Shown here in pieces: positions 17,875 through 29,074 of a stretch of 64,000 nucleotides of DNA. The notes under the pieces are model-generated. The model saw nothing but the letters and a program-made list of their open reading frames with translations, was not told where the DNA came from and made no database searches. The position numbers and the translations under genes are program-made. Source of the stretch: Phymatolithon calcareum (Eukaryota > Rhodophyta > Florideophyceae > Hapalidiales); contig OZ345358.1 of the NCBI GenBank assembly GCA_977006965.1, positions 1,054,001 through 1,118,000 of the forward strand, read 5' to 3'. Every line of letters starts with the position of its first letter. Position 1 is the stretch's first letter.

Positions 17875-19431
17875 ATGCCTAGCCCGGGCTTTACCGCCCC
17901 CGACGACCGTTCGATCTTCGACTCTGACTCCTCCTCCGACTCCGACGATCTTTTCGGCGAACGTCGTCGTGCGGCAGAGGAAGCTGCCCTCCTTGCGCGT
18001 CGAGATCGTTTGATCGCCGCCTCTTTAAAACGCGCACCCACCTCCTCCTCCACTCCCCCTTCATCTGTCGCCCGTCCTCCATCTCCCTCGCCGTCCCAAC
18101 CACCAAAACGCGCCCGCATGTGCAGTATTCGGCCCGTTTTCGACATATTGGCGGAAGATGCGCCTCCTCCCCTTCTCTCCGTCCCGCATGCGCAGCCGGG
18201 CGCCGACGCACCAGTATAGATTGGCGGTTACGCCCGTCTCCGTCCCGGCGACGTGCTCGGCGACGGTCGTTACGTGGTCGAAAGCTGTGTGCGACAGGGC
18301 GTGTTTTCAAGTGTCTTCCGCTGCCGGCAGGTGTCGACCGGTCTGACGGTTGCCATAAAGGTGTCGCGCGGGAACGCGGCCATGCGTCGCGCGGCGGCGC
18401 GCGAAATGGCCGTTTTGCGCTTCGTTCACGCGGCAAACCCGGCCGGTAGCTCTTGTATCGTAGATGTGCTGGATGAGTTTGTGCCTCGTGGCGCGCATTC
18501 CGCAATTGTTTTTGAGTATCTCGATGTATCGCTGCGCGCCATTGTGCAGAAGCATGTAGGCGGCGTCCGGTTGGCGGCTGCGAGATTGTATGCCGCGCAG
18601 ACGTCACGCGCACTGGCGATACTTGCGAGAATCGGGGTTGTGCATGCGGATTTGAAGCCGGATAATGTGTTGGTGTCCGCGGACCGTGCTCGAATCCGCG
18701 TGGCGGATTTCGGATGCGCGGTGCGGAAGGAGGACGTGAGTAATCCGCCCAGTGCGTATCTTGCTGCTGGGTTCTACAGTGCACCGGAGACTATTCTGGG
18801 ACATGTGCCGACGCCGCCGATCGATGTGTGGGCAGCGGGATGCGTGCTGTATGAGTTGTACACAGGTGCTGTGGCGTTTCCTGGTGGGAGTAACAATGAG
18901 ATGTTGGGGTTATTCATGGCTGCGCGCGGTCCGATGCCGATACGGGTGTTGCGGAGGGGACGGTTTAGGCTGACGCACGTTGATGATGATAATAGGTTTC
19001 TGAAGAGCGAGAGGTATTCTGTGTCGGGAAAGAAAAGTGTGCGGATGGTGTCGCGTCATAGTTCTGGTGGAAGACATAACCCGATCCGAGAGAGGATGGC
19101 TTTCGAACGTGGCACACAGATGACCCGCGACACACTGTGCGAACCCAGACGACAGGCACGTCAACGCTCTACCCCGCAAATAGCTAGAAGCTCCGTCATT
19201 CCAGTAAAGGTTGACAGCTCTCTTGCATCGCGAGAGCAGTACAGATGCAAGAGAAAGATAGGCTGTTTCCGAATTTGCTTTTCCCAGGAAGGGTCGCAAT
19301 CTCCCCCGCGCGGATCGGCGGGCAGGCCGAGCGAGAGTAAGTCCCAAAGAGATGCACGGCAAGAACGACCCAGGATGTCGCTAAACTCGCCCAAGGCGCT
19401 CCGGCGCAGACAAGACTGGGGACGTCAGTAA
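17875..19431 (+). pseudogene. PRP4-like kinase copy 2, nonsense and truncated
   Basis: The frame from ATG 17875 is continuous with the kinase domain apart from one TAG at 18217-18219, where the other copies have GAG before IGGYARLRPGD. The domain keeps GQGVF-type glycine loop residues except an early change (CVRQGVFSSVF), HADLKPDN and DFGCA. The activation segment reads GFYSAPE instead of RFYRAPE. The native C-lobe ends at the common junction (19097), and the frame then runs through unrelated sequence to 19431. It is probably a pseudogene. Confidence 0.88.
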
Positions 19432-19620
19432 CCCCCTCGCGTGGATCGCCGCGCGGCACGACAGACCCGGGAAGTCGCTAAACTCGCCTATGGCGCCATC
19501 GGCGCAGAAACGACTCAGGACGTCGCAAACTCCCATGTGCGTACCGTCGCTCGTCAAGAGACGGTATACTCTGCGTGGCAATAGAAGCGATATGATTTTC
19601 CCCCTCGAGATCTCTTCTGT
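19291..19620. other. Insertion block before the hAT element
   Basis: Unit similarity stops after AGGAAGG near 19290 and resumes near 22041, so everything between was inserted. This GC-richer part contains a degenerate repeat of about 90 bp (AAGTCGCTAAACTCGCC, ATGTCGCTAAACTCGCC). It belongs with 21879-22040, whose 3' end (ATAATAAAAATTTCC followed by a CTT run) looks like a retroposon tail. Confidence 0.5.
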
Positions 19621-19628
19621 GTGACCAG

Positions 19629-21870
19629 CAGGCGTTGGGAGCAATATACTGGTACGGTATTGTGCAGGGACTATACATCGCAATACCTATTGCAGTATCT
19701 GTTTATGTGCCAATACGTCAATATATTGCAGTATACTGTCAATACGTCTCGATTCGTCACATATCTAGCAAATCTTGCTGTTCATCATCTTCCCCAACTT
19801 TTTGACCAACACGAGCGCTGCGTACATTAGACATAGCAGTAACAACGCTCTGAAAATCCCAGTAGCTTCTGTTGACCTTCAGAAACAAGAGGGACTCGAA
19901 AAGGAGAGGCGTGATTCGTTGCCGATTGTCATCCAGAAATTTTCCGGGCAAAGAAAACAAACGCTCGATTTCAGCGGAAGAACCGAGTATGAATTATAAG
20001 TCCATGTACGACCGACCACGTTCGCGACGGTACCGCTTTCGTTTCTTGAAAATCTCAGCCATTGACAGCGTGTCGTCGTTGTCCTCTTCTTCAGAAACAT
20101 TTCCAGCATCGTTCTCCTCCGGCCTCCTCTTCAGATGAGCACATGCTTCTTTTTCGTCATCCTTCATTGAGTCCGTTTCATTCCGCTGAATTTTGACAAC
20201 ACCAGCTTCAAAAAGAGAGGACGGCGAATGCGGCGAATGAAGTTTGATATAGTTATCCTTCAACGTACAACCATACAGTGGCGCCTCTACATTGTTCTTC
20301 TGCACATCGATAGTCTGCGATAACGTATCGAGCAAAAACCAACATTCGTTCAATGTCGCGCCTCGCTTTTGCAGCGCAGTAGCCACCGTGTTGATGCCTT
20401 TCAGATGCACTGCGAGCGACGAGCACTGGGAACGAAATCGAGACGACCGTGATATTGTCAACACCAACCCGTCCGTGTCCGCGACTTCTTCTAGTTCAGC
20501 ACAAATTCGCACAAACCGATTCAGCATGGCCGATAAACCAGACCACCGAGTCGCCGACTGTAGCACCTGACCAAGAGCAGTGAGACAATCTAACATCGCT
20601 CGATTCTTAATGCTACTCTTGCATTCGCGCATAGTCGTGCGCACAGAGTCGAGAACACGCTTCACAGCCGGCGCAGAAACCATCACATTGAATTCCAGTG
20701 CCAACTTGTGGTTACAACACCCCACGTGCGGAATTTCCATCTTGTCCGCATTACACTTATTCAGAGCACAACTGTCCGCTATCTGACACACCGCCCATTC
20801 GTGAATGTTGACGTGGTAGTAGAGAAAAATGTTCTCTAATTGACGAATGTGCGTATCCGTGTCAAACGACGTAGCATGTGCACTCTCGATTTCGCCATCG
20901 TCGTCACGTTTCCCTATCAGTGACACTGATAGTAGAGGCATCGCGAGTTCTTCACGCCACACCGACTCACCGTTTTCCAATCGTTCCACCGTTCTCATGA
21001 AGAACGCAAAAATGCCAAGAAAGTTTGAGCCGCCTTTCGTCCAAGCATCATGCATGACAGCACCTCTTGTGTTCCTCATTTCTTTCCGGATCGATAGCTC
21101 AACAAGTTCGACGAGCTTGAACACTGTTTCTCGGCATGCCTTGATAGATATCTTCTCTTTCACCTTCCCAAAATGATGAAAATGGGAATTCTCGACGTAC
21201 GACATTGGCAGAGACAGAGCGGTGATGACATCGATGTAGTTGAACATCGCCTTTTCTCGCGCTGTTGACGATAGAGTAGACTGGAAGTAGGACGAAATAC
21301 GTCGTTCACCACCTTGATTTCTCCTGCTTTCCTTCGTTTCTTGATAAATAGCAGCAAGTCTTGATTCATCACCACCCGCCACACACGATAGGAGGTGAGA
21401 ATACGGTGTCCTTCAACCATGACCTTTCTGGAAAGATACAAGCGGAGGTGTGTTTTTGCACAAATTATCGCGTGGGCATGCAAAAACGAAACAGCTTACG
21501 CCTCGTCGGAATTTGTCCACGCCTTTACGCGCTTGGATGTCCTTCTCGATGTCATCATGCCTCGTCATGAGTGCCTTGACGATGTGCTCTGGTTTGGGAC
21601 CAGAATTCATGGCGATGCGCGAAGTCGTACGAAATGATCGTGAGGGAGAGGTTGGGTGCGTTCGTACTCCCGGAATGGAAGGGGGTGTCACAATTGACCG
21701 AAAGCAGTACGTCAGAAAAGAGAATCTATGCCAACACGTATCGAACCGGCCCGTGGGCGAGAAATTCCATACGCCAATACGTATTGCAATACATGCCATG
21801 CGCTCAATACGCTATCAATAGCAGTATATTGCAGTATACTGCAGTATCAGTATATTGCTCCCAATGCCTG
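19629..21870 (-). mobile_element. hAT transposon with 8-bp target duplication
   Basis: The ends read CAGGCGTTGGGAGCAATATA and TATATTGCTCCCAATGCCTG, inverted repeats of 20 bp with one mismatch. The flanks GTGACCAG (19621-19628 and 21871-21878) are an exact 8-bp direct repeat. Subterminal regions at both ends are packed with CAATAC and AGTATATTGCAGTATACTG motifs, the usual hAT transposase-binding arrangement. Coding is on the - strand. Confidence 0.92.
19757..21610 (-). pseudogene. hAT transposase, fragmented reading frame
   Basis: The main frame (21382-19994) contains VMHDAWTKGGSNFLGIFAFF, with a candidate first catalytic Asp near residue 112, the CCNHKL motif typical of hAT proteins, and SATRWSGLSAMLNRF. 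The C-terminal dimerisation segment (LFLKVNRSYWDFQSVVTAMS, 19960-19757) is in another frame. An N-terminal part starting MNSGPKPEHIVKAL is at 21610. Either short introns or frameshifts separate these, and I cannot decide which. No BED zinc finger was clear. Confidence 0.75.
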
Positions 21871-21878
21871 GTGACCAG

Positions 21879-22040
21879 AGGTAGGTTTTGGAGTTTTGCT
21901 GACTATGTCGCTTTTAGCGAAATGGAGCTTTTGTGTTCCGATTGAGTCCTAGTCTCTGGCCAGAAGTGTTGCCCCAAGCACCAGCAGATGCATTGGTAAC
22001 ACTATAATAAAAATTTCCTCTTCTTCTTCTTCTTTTCCCA
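21879..22040. repeat. Retroposon-like 3' tail after the hAT element
   Basis: The sequence GTTGCCCCAAGCACCAGCAG...GGTAACACTATAATAAAAATTTCC followed by CTT repeats closely resembles 34782-34845 (GTTGCCCCAAGAGTCAGCAT...AAATAAAAATCTATC then CTT). Two places in the window share this 3' end, which suggests a dispersed non-LTR element. Confidence 0.5.
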
Positions 22041-22187
22041 TGAAGGACCCGTTTTCGGAAGCAATGTAATTATTCTTGCTCCCACGTAATACCGCTGACT
22101 CGGTGCGGTGCGCTGATCTCGAGATCATTCCGCGTCCTTGCAGACTTAGTTCAAATCAGCTACAAGTTTTGAGTGCCCTCAATGTAA

Positions 22188-22396
22188 GACACCATTAGGC
22201 ACCACAAAGCCCGCCAGACGAACTGAGGGGAGATGTACCTCATTCAGGACTCATTAGCTTCTGAAAATCCCGACACCGATGCCTCTCTCTCATTGAGAGG
22301 TGGTATGGGTATCGTGCTCATGAGAAGCTAATGAGTCTTGAACGATTGATGTTCCCCCTCACTTCGTCTGACGGGGCTTTGTGGTGTCTAAACACC
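22188..22396. repeat. 210-bp foldback, unit 2
   Basis: Same inverted-repeat structure as at 1843, with arms starting GACACCATTAGGCACC and ending GGTGTCTAAACACC. Substitutions lie in both arms, and the ability to pair is kept. Confidence 0.72.
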
Positions 22397-22578
22397 GCAA
22401 GGCTTACTTGGATAAATAGTGGGGAACGTCACCATTTGAAGATTAATCTTGAGCCTTGCGATGTGTCGAAGGACACGTGACCGCCACGACTGACCGAACA
22501 ATACCACCTGTCGACGGAGAGAAGATGTACGTTCCCTTGCGCTCTTGCAAGGTCCTGTTCTGGGCCTACAGGTGTGAG

Positions 22579-23456
22579 GCGCTTGTCAGGGAGCTGACAT
22601 ACACGGCGCATGGAAAGTTTCCCAGGATGGGAACCAAGGCACTCTGCAAATGCAGACACACTCCTGCACGCACTTTTCTGGTACTATTTCTCCCGCGATT
22701 ACGTTTAGGATAACAAGGTACGCTTTAGGTAGTCTAGTTCAGAACTAGTAGTTCTGCGGTTCCCCCAAGTTCTTCAGTTCCCCAAGTTCTGGAGCTCTCC
22801 AGAACAGTACATAAACAACCTGCTGAGTCCTGAATAGCAGACTCGGCAGGGATAAGTAAGGTGGCAAGGTCAAGAAAACTTTGCTGGCTTATCCCGTCTT
22901 TCTCAACTGGTCTTTTGGACGACAGCGCTTGAAGGAGTTTACAGTAGGACTGTCGGCCAGGTGATGATAATAAATTATGACCGAAGAAGCTTTCTATGTT
23001 ACAGTTCACTCTTTTCAAAAATGAGAAGGAAAGAACCTTTGTCAGGTGCGCGCAGGCAGCGAAGAAATGTTATAAACTTCGAAACCTTGAAGCAGTTTTG
23101 ATACATTTATTTATTCCAAAAATGTAATCGGCTCCTCACTTGTCAAGGACATGCACTTGACCTGTTTTCGAAAATAAACTAATAATTTTGAAACTGAAAC
23201 TACAGACCCGTTCGTCGAGACTTAGACTTTTTTATCGAGTTTATAAGGTGTTGCAAGTCGGTGCATTAGGAACAAGCTTGTTCTGGACTACAGCAAGAAT
23301 ATTCTACCCAATAAAATCGCCGAATTATATTATCATCACCCGGCCGACAAGCGGTTTGTCGTCCGGTAGGATCGGTCCGCATATGGGCTTCGCCTCGATG
23401 CATATCCGTGGCATCGTGCCCATATTAAGACCTCTCCACCGGGCCACAACCCCTAC
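22579..23456. other. Inserted block of 0.88 kb in unit 2
   Basis: Unit sequence breaks after CTACAGGTGTGAGG and resumes at CTAGTCCTGCATGAATC. The first 370 bp hold several small hairpins (AGTTCAGAACTAGTAGTTCTG). The remainder is mostly the MITE at 22951. No gene is seen. Confidence 0.5.
22951..23349. mobile_element. 400-bp MITE-like element, copy 1
   Basis: Imperfect terminal inverted repeats of about 28 bp are present (TGTCGGCCAGGTGATGATAA and TTATCATCACCCGGCCGACA). A second copy lies at 35412-35812. No clear target duplication was found, so superfamily and exact ends are uncertain. Confidence 0.6.
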
Positions 23457-23610
23457 TAGTCCTGCATGAATCACGATTACTGTGACCTGATCTGTTGTGT
23501 TGCTTGTTTTTGGTTGTTCTCTTTCTCCCTATCTGTTACCGGAGAAGGGTATTTATACCCTTTCCTATATGCCCAGAACATCCCAAAATATTGAGAGAAC
23601 TTGCTGTCCT

Positions 23611-23887
23611 TGTAGAAGGTAGTACGACGTTTACGTGCGGTAGCGAGCGCCTGTATCGGAAGGCTCTGTTGGAGTCGGAAGAGCGCGCGCGCGGATGGCA
23701 AAACGAAAGGGTACGAAAATACCCCCCAGATCCGTTCTGCTCCCTCTCCTGTCTGGGCTCCTCCTTCTACTGCTGGGAAAATCCGGGAGATTACAAAGGG
23801 AGATGTGGAAGAATGTGACTGGCCATATAGTGACCAATGGCGAATAGGAAGATGCGCTGCTACATGCGTAGGAATTATGATGCCACA
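23611..23887 (-). repeat. Biological 3' LTR of Copia
   Basis: On the + strand it begins TGTAGAAGGTAGTACG and ends ATGATGCCACA. It is preceded in element orientation by the polypurine tract. It is near-identical to the other LTR with small indels. Confidence 0.88.
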
Positions 23888-24308
23888 CCCCCCCTTTTGG
23901 CGCTATTTCGGTGGATGCCCAGAAATGGCGGGAAAATTATACACGTGGAGGCACACGTGGCTTTTTGGACATAAAATATCAAATATTGCTGACAGTGGAA
24001 GTACGTCCAAGGGACAACCTCCAAACTGCGCAACCACCGTACGCGAGCGAAACGACCCCACGAGCGAGCAAACCAACGAGCGGAAACGCGCGCGAACAAC
24101 ACAGCGACTATTAACGCAACGCGAGCGACGGCCCGAGCGAGTTCCGAGCGAGTTCCGAGAGCGACCGTTGGACTTTTAGCGATCTGCGGCCGCCGCGGCA
24201 CGATAGCCAAACTCCGGTGCGCGCGGAGTGGGATGTGCTAGCGAAAGGTGTCTGTCACTGACGATCGGCCCCGCAACCCCCTCCGGTGTTTGGACAATCG
24301 GTCGCAAC

Positions 24309-24389
24309 ATGGCGGTCACCAAGCAGACAGCGAGTAAGTCCACGGGTGGAAGAGCTCCGAGGTAGGAACTCGCTACGAAGGCTGCGCGT
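24309..24389 (+). pseudogene. Histone H3 N-terminal-tail-like segment inside Copia
   Basis: From ATG 24309 the frame reads AVTKQTASKSTGGRAPR, stop, ELATKAAR. Aligned without gaps to the universal H3 tail, residues 1-26 match at 21 positions. The changes are at 2 (V), 8 (S), 14 (R), 18 (AAG to TAG) and 19 (E). After residue 26 the similarity ends and no histone-fold sequence follows. It may be a captured H3 fragment or a tail mimic, now interrupted. Its frame differs from the following long ORF, which overlaps it. Confidence 0.75.
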
Positions 24390-25486
24390 TTCGTCAAGCA
24401 TCCTGGGGAGGCCAGAGTGCACGAGATGACGGCGTGCTTGGTGGAGCAGAAAGAAGAAGGCGGCCTGGGCTACTGTTCCACCACACCCGGCTCGGTCCAA
24501 GGGAAGTCGAAGAGGTCGATTTTATCGACGTCTTTGGATTTAGCATATACCAGTGGTGTAGAAGAAGGCCCAAACGCAAGCTGACGGTGCATGATGCAGC
24601 CCGGTGGGGCTTTCTTGAGGAAGAACGTGGAAGTGCGAGTAGTAGCGCAAGCTGGGGGTTCCGGAAGATCAAGCTCTCGGACGGTAGGAAGGAAGGAGGG
24701 AATGATGGCCGTTACTACGCCTCCGCCGATAAGAAAGGTCTGAAGTGTTATCCAATCTTGCTGTATACCATGGATATGACCAGGATTGCTGACGTTCCCG
24801 TCGGTGTTAGAGGCAAGGTCGCAAGGAGACACAGCGTGACAGGGGATGGCACAGTGCTCTCGGGACTTGACCCTATGTATCTCTGTGTGGACGCAGTAGA
24901 CAGTTGGTGTGTCGCGCACAAAGGTCATGCTTTGCGCCTGGATCGTCCCGGGAGTCGGGGTGCAAGCAGGGCTGCCAAGTCGTATTACCGTGCAGAGTAC
25001 CCGGTATGTAATCGGACGGGCAGTGAAATGACGTGCGTTTTGGTGGCAGTGCTGAACGGAATCAAGGAGCTGGGTCGACCAGATGATGCCTGTGAAGTGA
25101 TGCGAGTGGACGAACCACGCGCGAGAGTTCTAGCAGACCTGCCGAAATGGTTTTCGGACGCAGTGGGAAGGTATTCGCTAGTACATGTGCCTGGACTTGG
25201 GGATCCAAGTCCGAATTGGCTCATGCAGCAAAATAGCGGGATATACCTCATTACCTTGCGTGGCACGGGATTCGAGAACCACATGGTGTTTATTGATGCC
25301 AACAGGAAACTTATTTTCGACGGCACGGAGCGCTGTGCCTTGAAGCTTAGTCCTCAGGCGTTGATGGCATGTCTCGGAGACGGCGTCAGGTTCGATTACA
25401 TCGAAGAGGTGCGGATGATTCCGATGGTTACAGGGCAGCGGAACAGGCCCCGGAAGCGGAACACGAGGAAGAGAGGCTCGGACTAG
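24338..25486 (+). CDS. Antisense ORF in Copia, possible cysteine-protease-like protein
   Basis: The frame is open from 24338 to the TAG at 25486 with no early in-frame ATG. A GTG at 24434 or an upstream exon would be needed to start it. It runs opposite to the retroelement genes, between RNase H and the 3' LTR. Counting from 24434 it has 350 residues. Around residue 201 is EMTCVLVAVLNGIKELG and around residue 283 is ENHMVFIDANRKLIFDG. A Cys before a hydrophobic helix and a His-x-x-x-Ile-Asp strand resemble the catalytic Cys and His of papain-fold proteases. The C-terminus is very basic (RPRKRNTRKRG). Function is unproven and no named family was recognised. Confidence 0.45.
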   Translation, partial: VHGWKSSEVGTRYEGCAFRQASWGGQSARDDGVLGGAERRRRPGLLFHHTRLGPREVEEVDFIDVFGFSIYQWCRRRPKRKLTVHDAARWGFLEEERGSASSSASWGFRKIKLSDGRKEGGNDGRYYASADKKGLKCYPILLYTMDMTRIADVPVGVRGKVARRHSVTGDGTVLSGLDPMYLCVDAVDSWCVAHKGHALRLDRPGSRGASRAAKSYYRAEYPVCNRTGSEMTCVLVAVLNGIKELGRPDDACEVMRVDEPRARVLADLPKWFSDAVGRYSLVHVPGLGDPSPNWLMQQNSGIYLITLRGTGFENHMVFIDANRKLIFDGTERCALKLSPQALMACLGDGVRFDYIEEVRMIPMVTGQRNRPRKRNTRKRGSD

Positions 25487-25534
25487 GTGGAGGAGATTTG
25501 ATCATGAGCTAGTTGTGCGAATGCGTTTGGTTGA

Positions 25535-26017
25535 TTATGAATCGTGAATAGTGATAACGAGTTTAGCAAAGATTTGCAAATTGTGTTGCGAACAGATAGT
25601 TCGGTGCGTTTTGGATAAAGCCGTGTGTGGGAATATTCCTGATACCATTTTGTTGTTCAATGTTTTAAAAACAACAGGATTGACTTTGGTGAGCGCGTCT
25701 GCTAGATTCTGAGATCCAGGTATCCACTGCATAACTGATATATCCCCAGCCTCAAATGAATATCGAAGACGAGATACAGTAGGACCAAGACGATAATCAC
25801 GACCTTCGTGTAACGTAGTGATCGTGGAGTGTAGACCATACGAATCGACGCTAAGAACTAGTGGAATTTGCTTGTGCGGAGAGATGATGACCGACATGCA
25901 TTCCACTAACAGAAGCGAGCGGTCTGCAGACTCTGTAGCGGCAAGTATTTCGGCGTCAACGGAGGAAAACGATATCTGCGACTGCTTGCAACTGTTCCAA
26001 TCGAGAACGTGGTACAC
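25535..26017 (-). pseudogene. Copia RNase H region
   Basis: The - strand frame contains SVDAEILAATESADRSLLLVE, LSVDSYGLHSTI and GSQNLADALTKVNP. These are the closing motifs of Copia RNase H (acidic residue pattern and the ADALTK box). Confidence 0.82.
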
Positions 26018-26374
26018 AGAGCGGTCATGATGGGGAATGTGTAATCCCGTGATAAATCATGTTTGGCCGTAAGAGGATGTTCCAGTACTCGCATCTGAGA
26101 AGGAAAGAAGCGAGATAGACTGGAAAGATGAGTGGTGGAGGTGAGGAGTCGGTAGCGAATTATAGAGGAGGGCTGGCGAAAGCTAACGAAGGTGATGAAA
26201 CGCAGAGTTTGCTTCCTTCAAGTGTTTGACACGAAGACTTCCAACATTCTGCTGGAGTTTGCTGGAAGCAAGTGATGCTTGAGGAAGAACTCCATGGCCA
26301 ATGTAGTTAAGCTTCTCTGTGAGGCTTTGAAAAGACGTGAGCTCAGCGGGAGTGCATACATCTTTGGATTGCTT

Positions 26375-27400
26375 TCAACGAGTGCGCGGAATGTCCAATG
26401 GAGAAATTGTGCTCATGAACTCGATCACGGAAACACGGACACTATAGTCGTCAGATTTCTTCATCAACAGTCTGTTGAACAGCAATTTGCGCTCTGCGAC
26501 GAAGCGGCCAAATATAAGGCGCATTGAAATAGCGTCTGTGAATCTTTGAATTTCTTTTAGACTTTCGGCGAAGAGTAGATCGTCAACTACCTTTGCAATG
26601 AGCAGGACATTTTTGGAGTGGTTGTCTCTTAGAATAAATAGCTGCGGGACACCTGGAATGGTTTCCAATCCATACCAGGACATCCAGTCTTCCACGCAGA
26701 GCTGCTAGAGACGTCCTGACTCGACAAGACCATACGCAGGTTTGATGAGCTTCCAGACTTCATCAATATAGTCTGACCAACCTTTTGGTCGGCGCATGTA
26801 TATGTCGCGCTGAAGCGTTCCTGCTTGTAGATAGGCCCCAGAGATATCGATGGTAGCAAGCCTGAAATGCATAAGCGCGGCCAGAGAAAGGAGTATCCGT
26901 ATTACAGAAAACTGTGCCGTTGAAGAGTCTTTCCGACGCTCTTCCTTTTCTCTGTCCCGATTTCCGTGTGTAACCAGTCTGCATTTCAGCTTCAGCTTGC
27001 CTTGGATACCATCGTTCTTGATATCGAAGAAGTGATGGGAGCTGATTATGTTGGATCCCCGTGGCACGTGTCGAATGCTTACACGAATGAAGGCTCCTTT
27101 CTCGACATAGTTGTTCTTTTCTTTTGCAATTGCCTTATCGAGAATCCATCTCGGTGCGAACTGCAATTTAGTTTCGGAGACAGGAGAGAGTCCTATGATT
27201 TCTCTTATTCTGTGAAGTATCCGTTGTTCGGAGAATTCCAAAGAATAAGGAATTTCATTAGGACGTCTTGACGGATACTCTCCAATGTCTTTGGACTGAT
27301 CGAAGGCGGTTGAAACAGTGCCGATACCCATGGCGGGGACATTCACCTTCTTATCAAATAAGGAAACGGAACCGAAGAAAGAGCAGGAAAGAGGATGCAT
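26375..27400 (-). pseudogene. Copia reverse transcriptase, split by a stop or shift
   Basis: The upstream frame gives PRWILDKAIAKEKNNYVEKG, LKCRLVTHGNRD, RLATIDISGAYLQAG and YMRRPKGW, the conserved fingers-palm blocks. The next frame gives LIAKVVDDLLFAES, the catalytic V-D-D box. A TAG near 26705 and a frame change separate them. Confidence 0.85.
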
Positions 27401-27486
27401 GGACCATTGAGCGTGTTACTCTTGAACAGAAGAGCTGTCGGAATCCCCAGTGTTATTTCCGGGACTTGAAATTGGGTCATTAATCT

Positions 27487-28952
27487 CTAGTACGGATTTG
27501 GGTCATCATCGGGGCCAACGAAGGAAAATTCTCCACGCTCAAGGACGTCGAGCTCGTGAAGAAGTGAGGAGGATGGAGCCAGACGAATGTCCTCGTATGC
27601 CACTTGGAAGGGCCGACCCTTGAGCTTTGAAGTATTGCAGATGAGCGCAAAATACTTTTCTGCTTTGAGGACGAAACCAAGATGCCATTTTCCAAATTTT
27701 GTCTCTTTCTTGAAATAGTAAACCGGGGTATTTGGCGTTAGGATGTGTTGACCAACCGGATGAACGTTCTTTGTGGTTAAAAGCAAGCTGAGAGCTCTGC
27801 GTGCAACCTGTTCGTGATGCGATGTGACTATCTTGTCGGTGAGCGCACTCTTTGGTAGACCACAGAGAGATGGAGTGTATCCTCAGCGAGCTCAAAGCTG
27901 CTCAGGATCTTTCCACCATGAAGGACGTTTTTGAGGAAAGTAGCCCTTGAGAGAATCTCATATTCTGACTTGTAAATTCCTCGCACGCTGCGAAGATGCT
28001 GTTCGTCTTTGATTAAACGCTGTACAAAGAGTCGGATGGTAGCGTTACCGGATTCGACGGAGCAAATCTTGTTGTGCCGTCGTGCAGGTCTCGGATCAAA
28101 TGAACAGTGATGGAATGTGCACATGGATCTAATAACCTCATTGTTAAACTCTGGATCTCCGGAAATGGTTCGAGGTGGACCATACACATTGAACCAGAAC
28201 GTAATAACTATTTTGAACACATCGTCCATATCACGTGAAGACATGAGGACCATAGCAGAAAAGCCAGTTGCAACGTCTTTCATGTGAAGCATGGGAAGGT
28301 TTCCAAGATCTTGAACGTACATGAAGTCAAGCTGGAGGTGTTCATTGAAGGTAGCAAGGATCTTGCTGAAGGATACCTTTTTCGCATTGAGCGGACGTCC
28401 AGTCTGTTTGCAACTAGTGCACTTTTCATATGACCACTCGAGTGCATTTTGAAGGATATGAATATAAATTCCAGCTCGTTTACATATGTCACGCATGTCC
28501 CGGACAGTGAGGTGTGTGTAAACGTGGAGCTTTGTTCCGAAGTTTTGGACGACTTTTGAGTCGGAAATGCTCGGGTAGGATGAGGAAGTGGTAGATAGAA
28601 TCGGAGCTTCCTTGTCTAGCAAAGCAGAAGAATGAAATGATTTGGTAGAGGTAAAGAATGACTTAAATGCCTTCGATTGGGATGGAACAAGGTGGAAATA
28701 AGTTCGAAGTGTGTTTTTGTCTCCTGAAGTATATATAGGAAGAATCAAGCGGTGAGGAGACAGATTGAGAACATTGGACGGAATTTCGAGAAGATTTTGG
28801 TCCCCGAACAAATTGGATCGAGAAAAGTATATGATTACCAAGAAGCAAAGGACCGTCACCTTTATGGTCAGCTTGGGATCACTGCCTTTCGGACCGTAGG
28901 CATGGTAGAATGGAGCACAATCAAGAGCATCCAGAACAAGATCAATTCCCAT
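27487..28952 (-). pseudogene. Copia integrase region
   Basis: Landmarks are YEKCTSCKQTGRP (the second half of the zinc-binding motif), FNEHLQLDFMYVQDLG with the first catalytic Asp, ISGDPEFNNEVI with the second, and VESGNATIRLFVQRLI. The frame ends at 27828, and C-terminal sequence continues in another frame to 27487. Confidence 0.82.
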
Positions 28953-29074
28953 AGCAGTACAAAGGGCAGCAGCAGATTCGATTCCGCCGACACTACGCGG
29001 ACAACCGATGGCAGGGACTGGACTTGGATCCAGGAGGGATGGACTAACGTCGGATGGCGCTCCAACGCCAGATG

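Larger units (their letters stand above)
1489..19097 (+). repeat. Tandem duplication unit 1
   Basis: The unit runs from the post-junction sequence (GGCTTTCGAACGTGG) to the same junction in kinase copy 2. It measures 17.6 kb. Subtracting the hAT-type MITE at 4618, SINE A, the piggyBac-like element, the gypsy element and the MITE at 16967 leaves about 7.76 kb, close to unit 3 after the same correction. The arithmetic is mine, from boundaries read directly in the sequence. Confidence 0.8.

Noticed and set aside
18253-19431. A separate 392-residue kinase starting inside copy 2
   Set aside because: The frame is the same as the upstream N-terminus interrupted by one TAG. A new start there would lack the N-terminal region and the native C-lobe.
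24309-24500. A complete histone H3 gene
   Set aside because: Only the tail (to residue 26) matches. The histone-fold helices are absent in all frames, and codon 18 is a stop.
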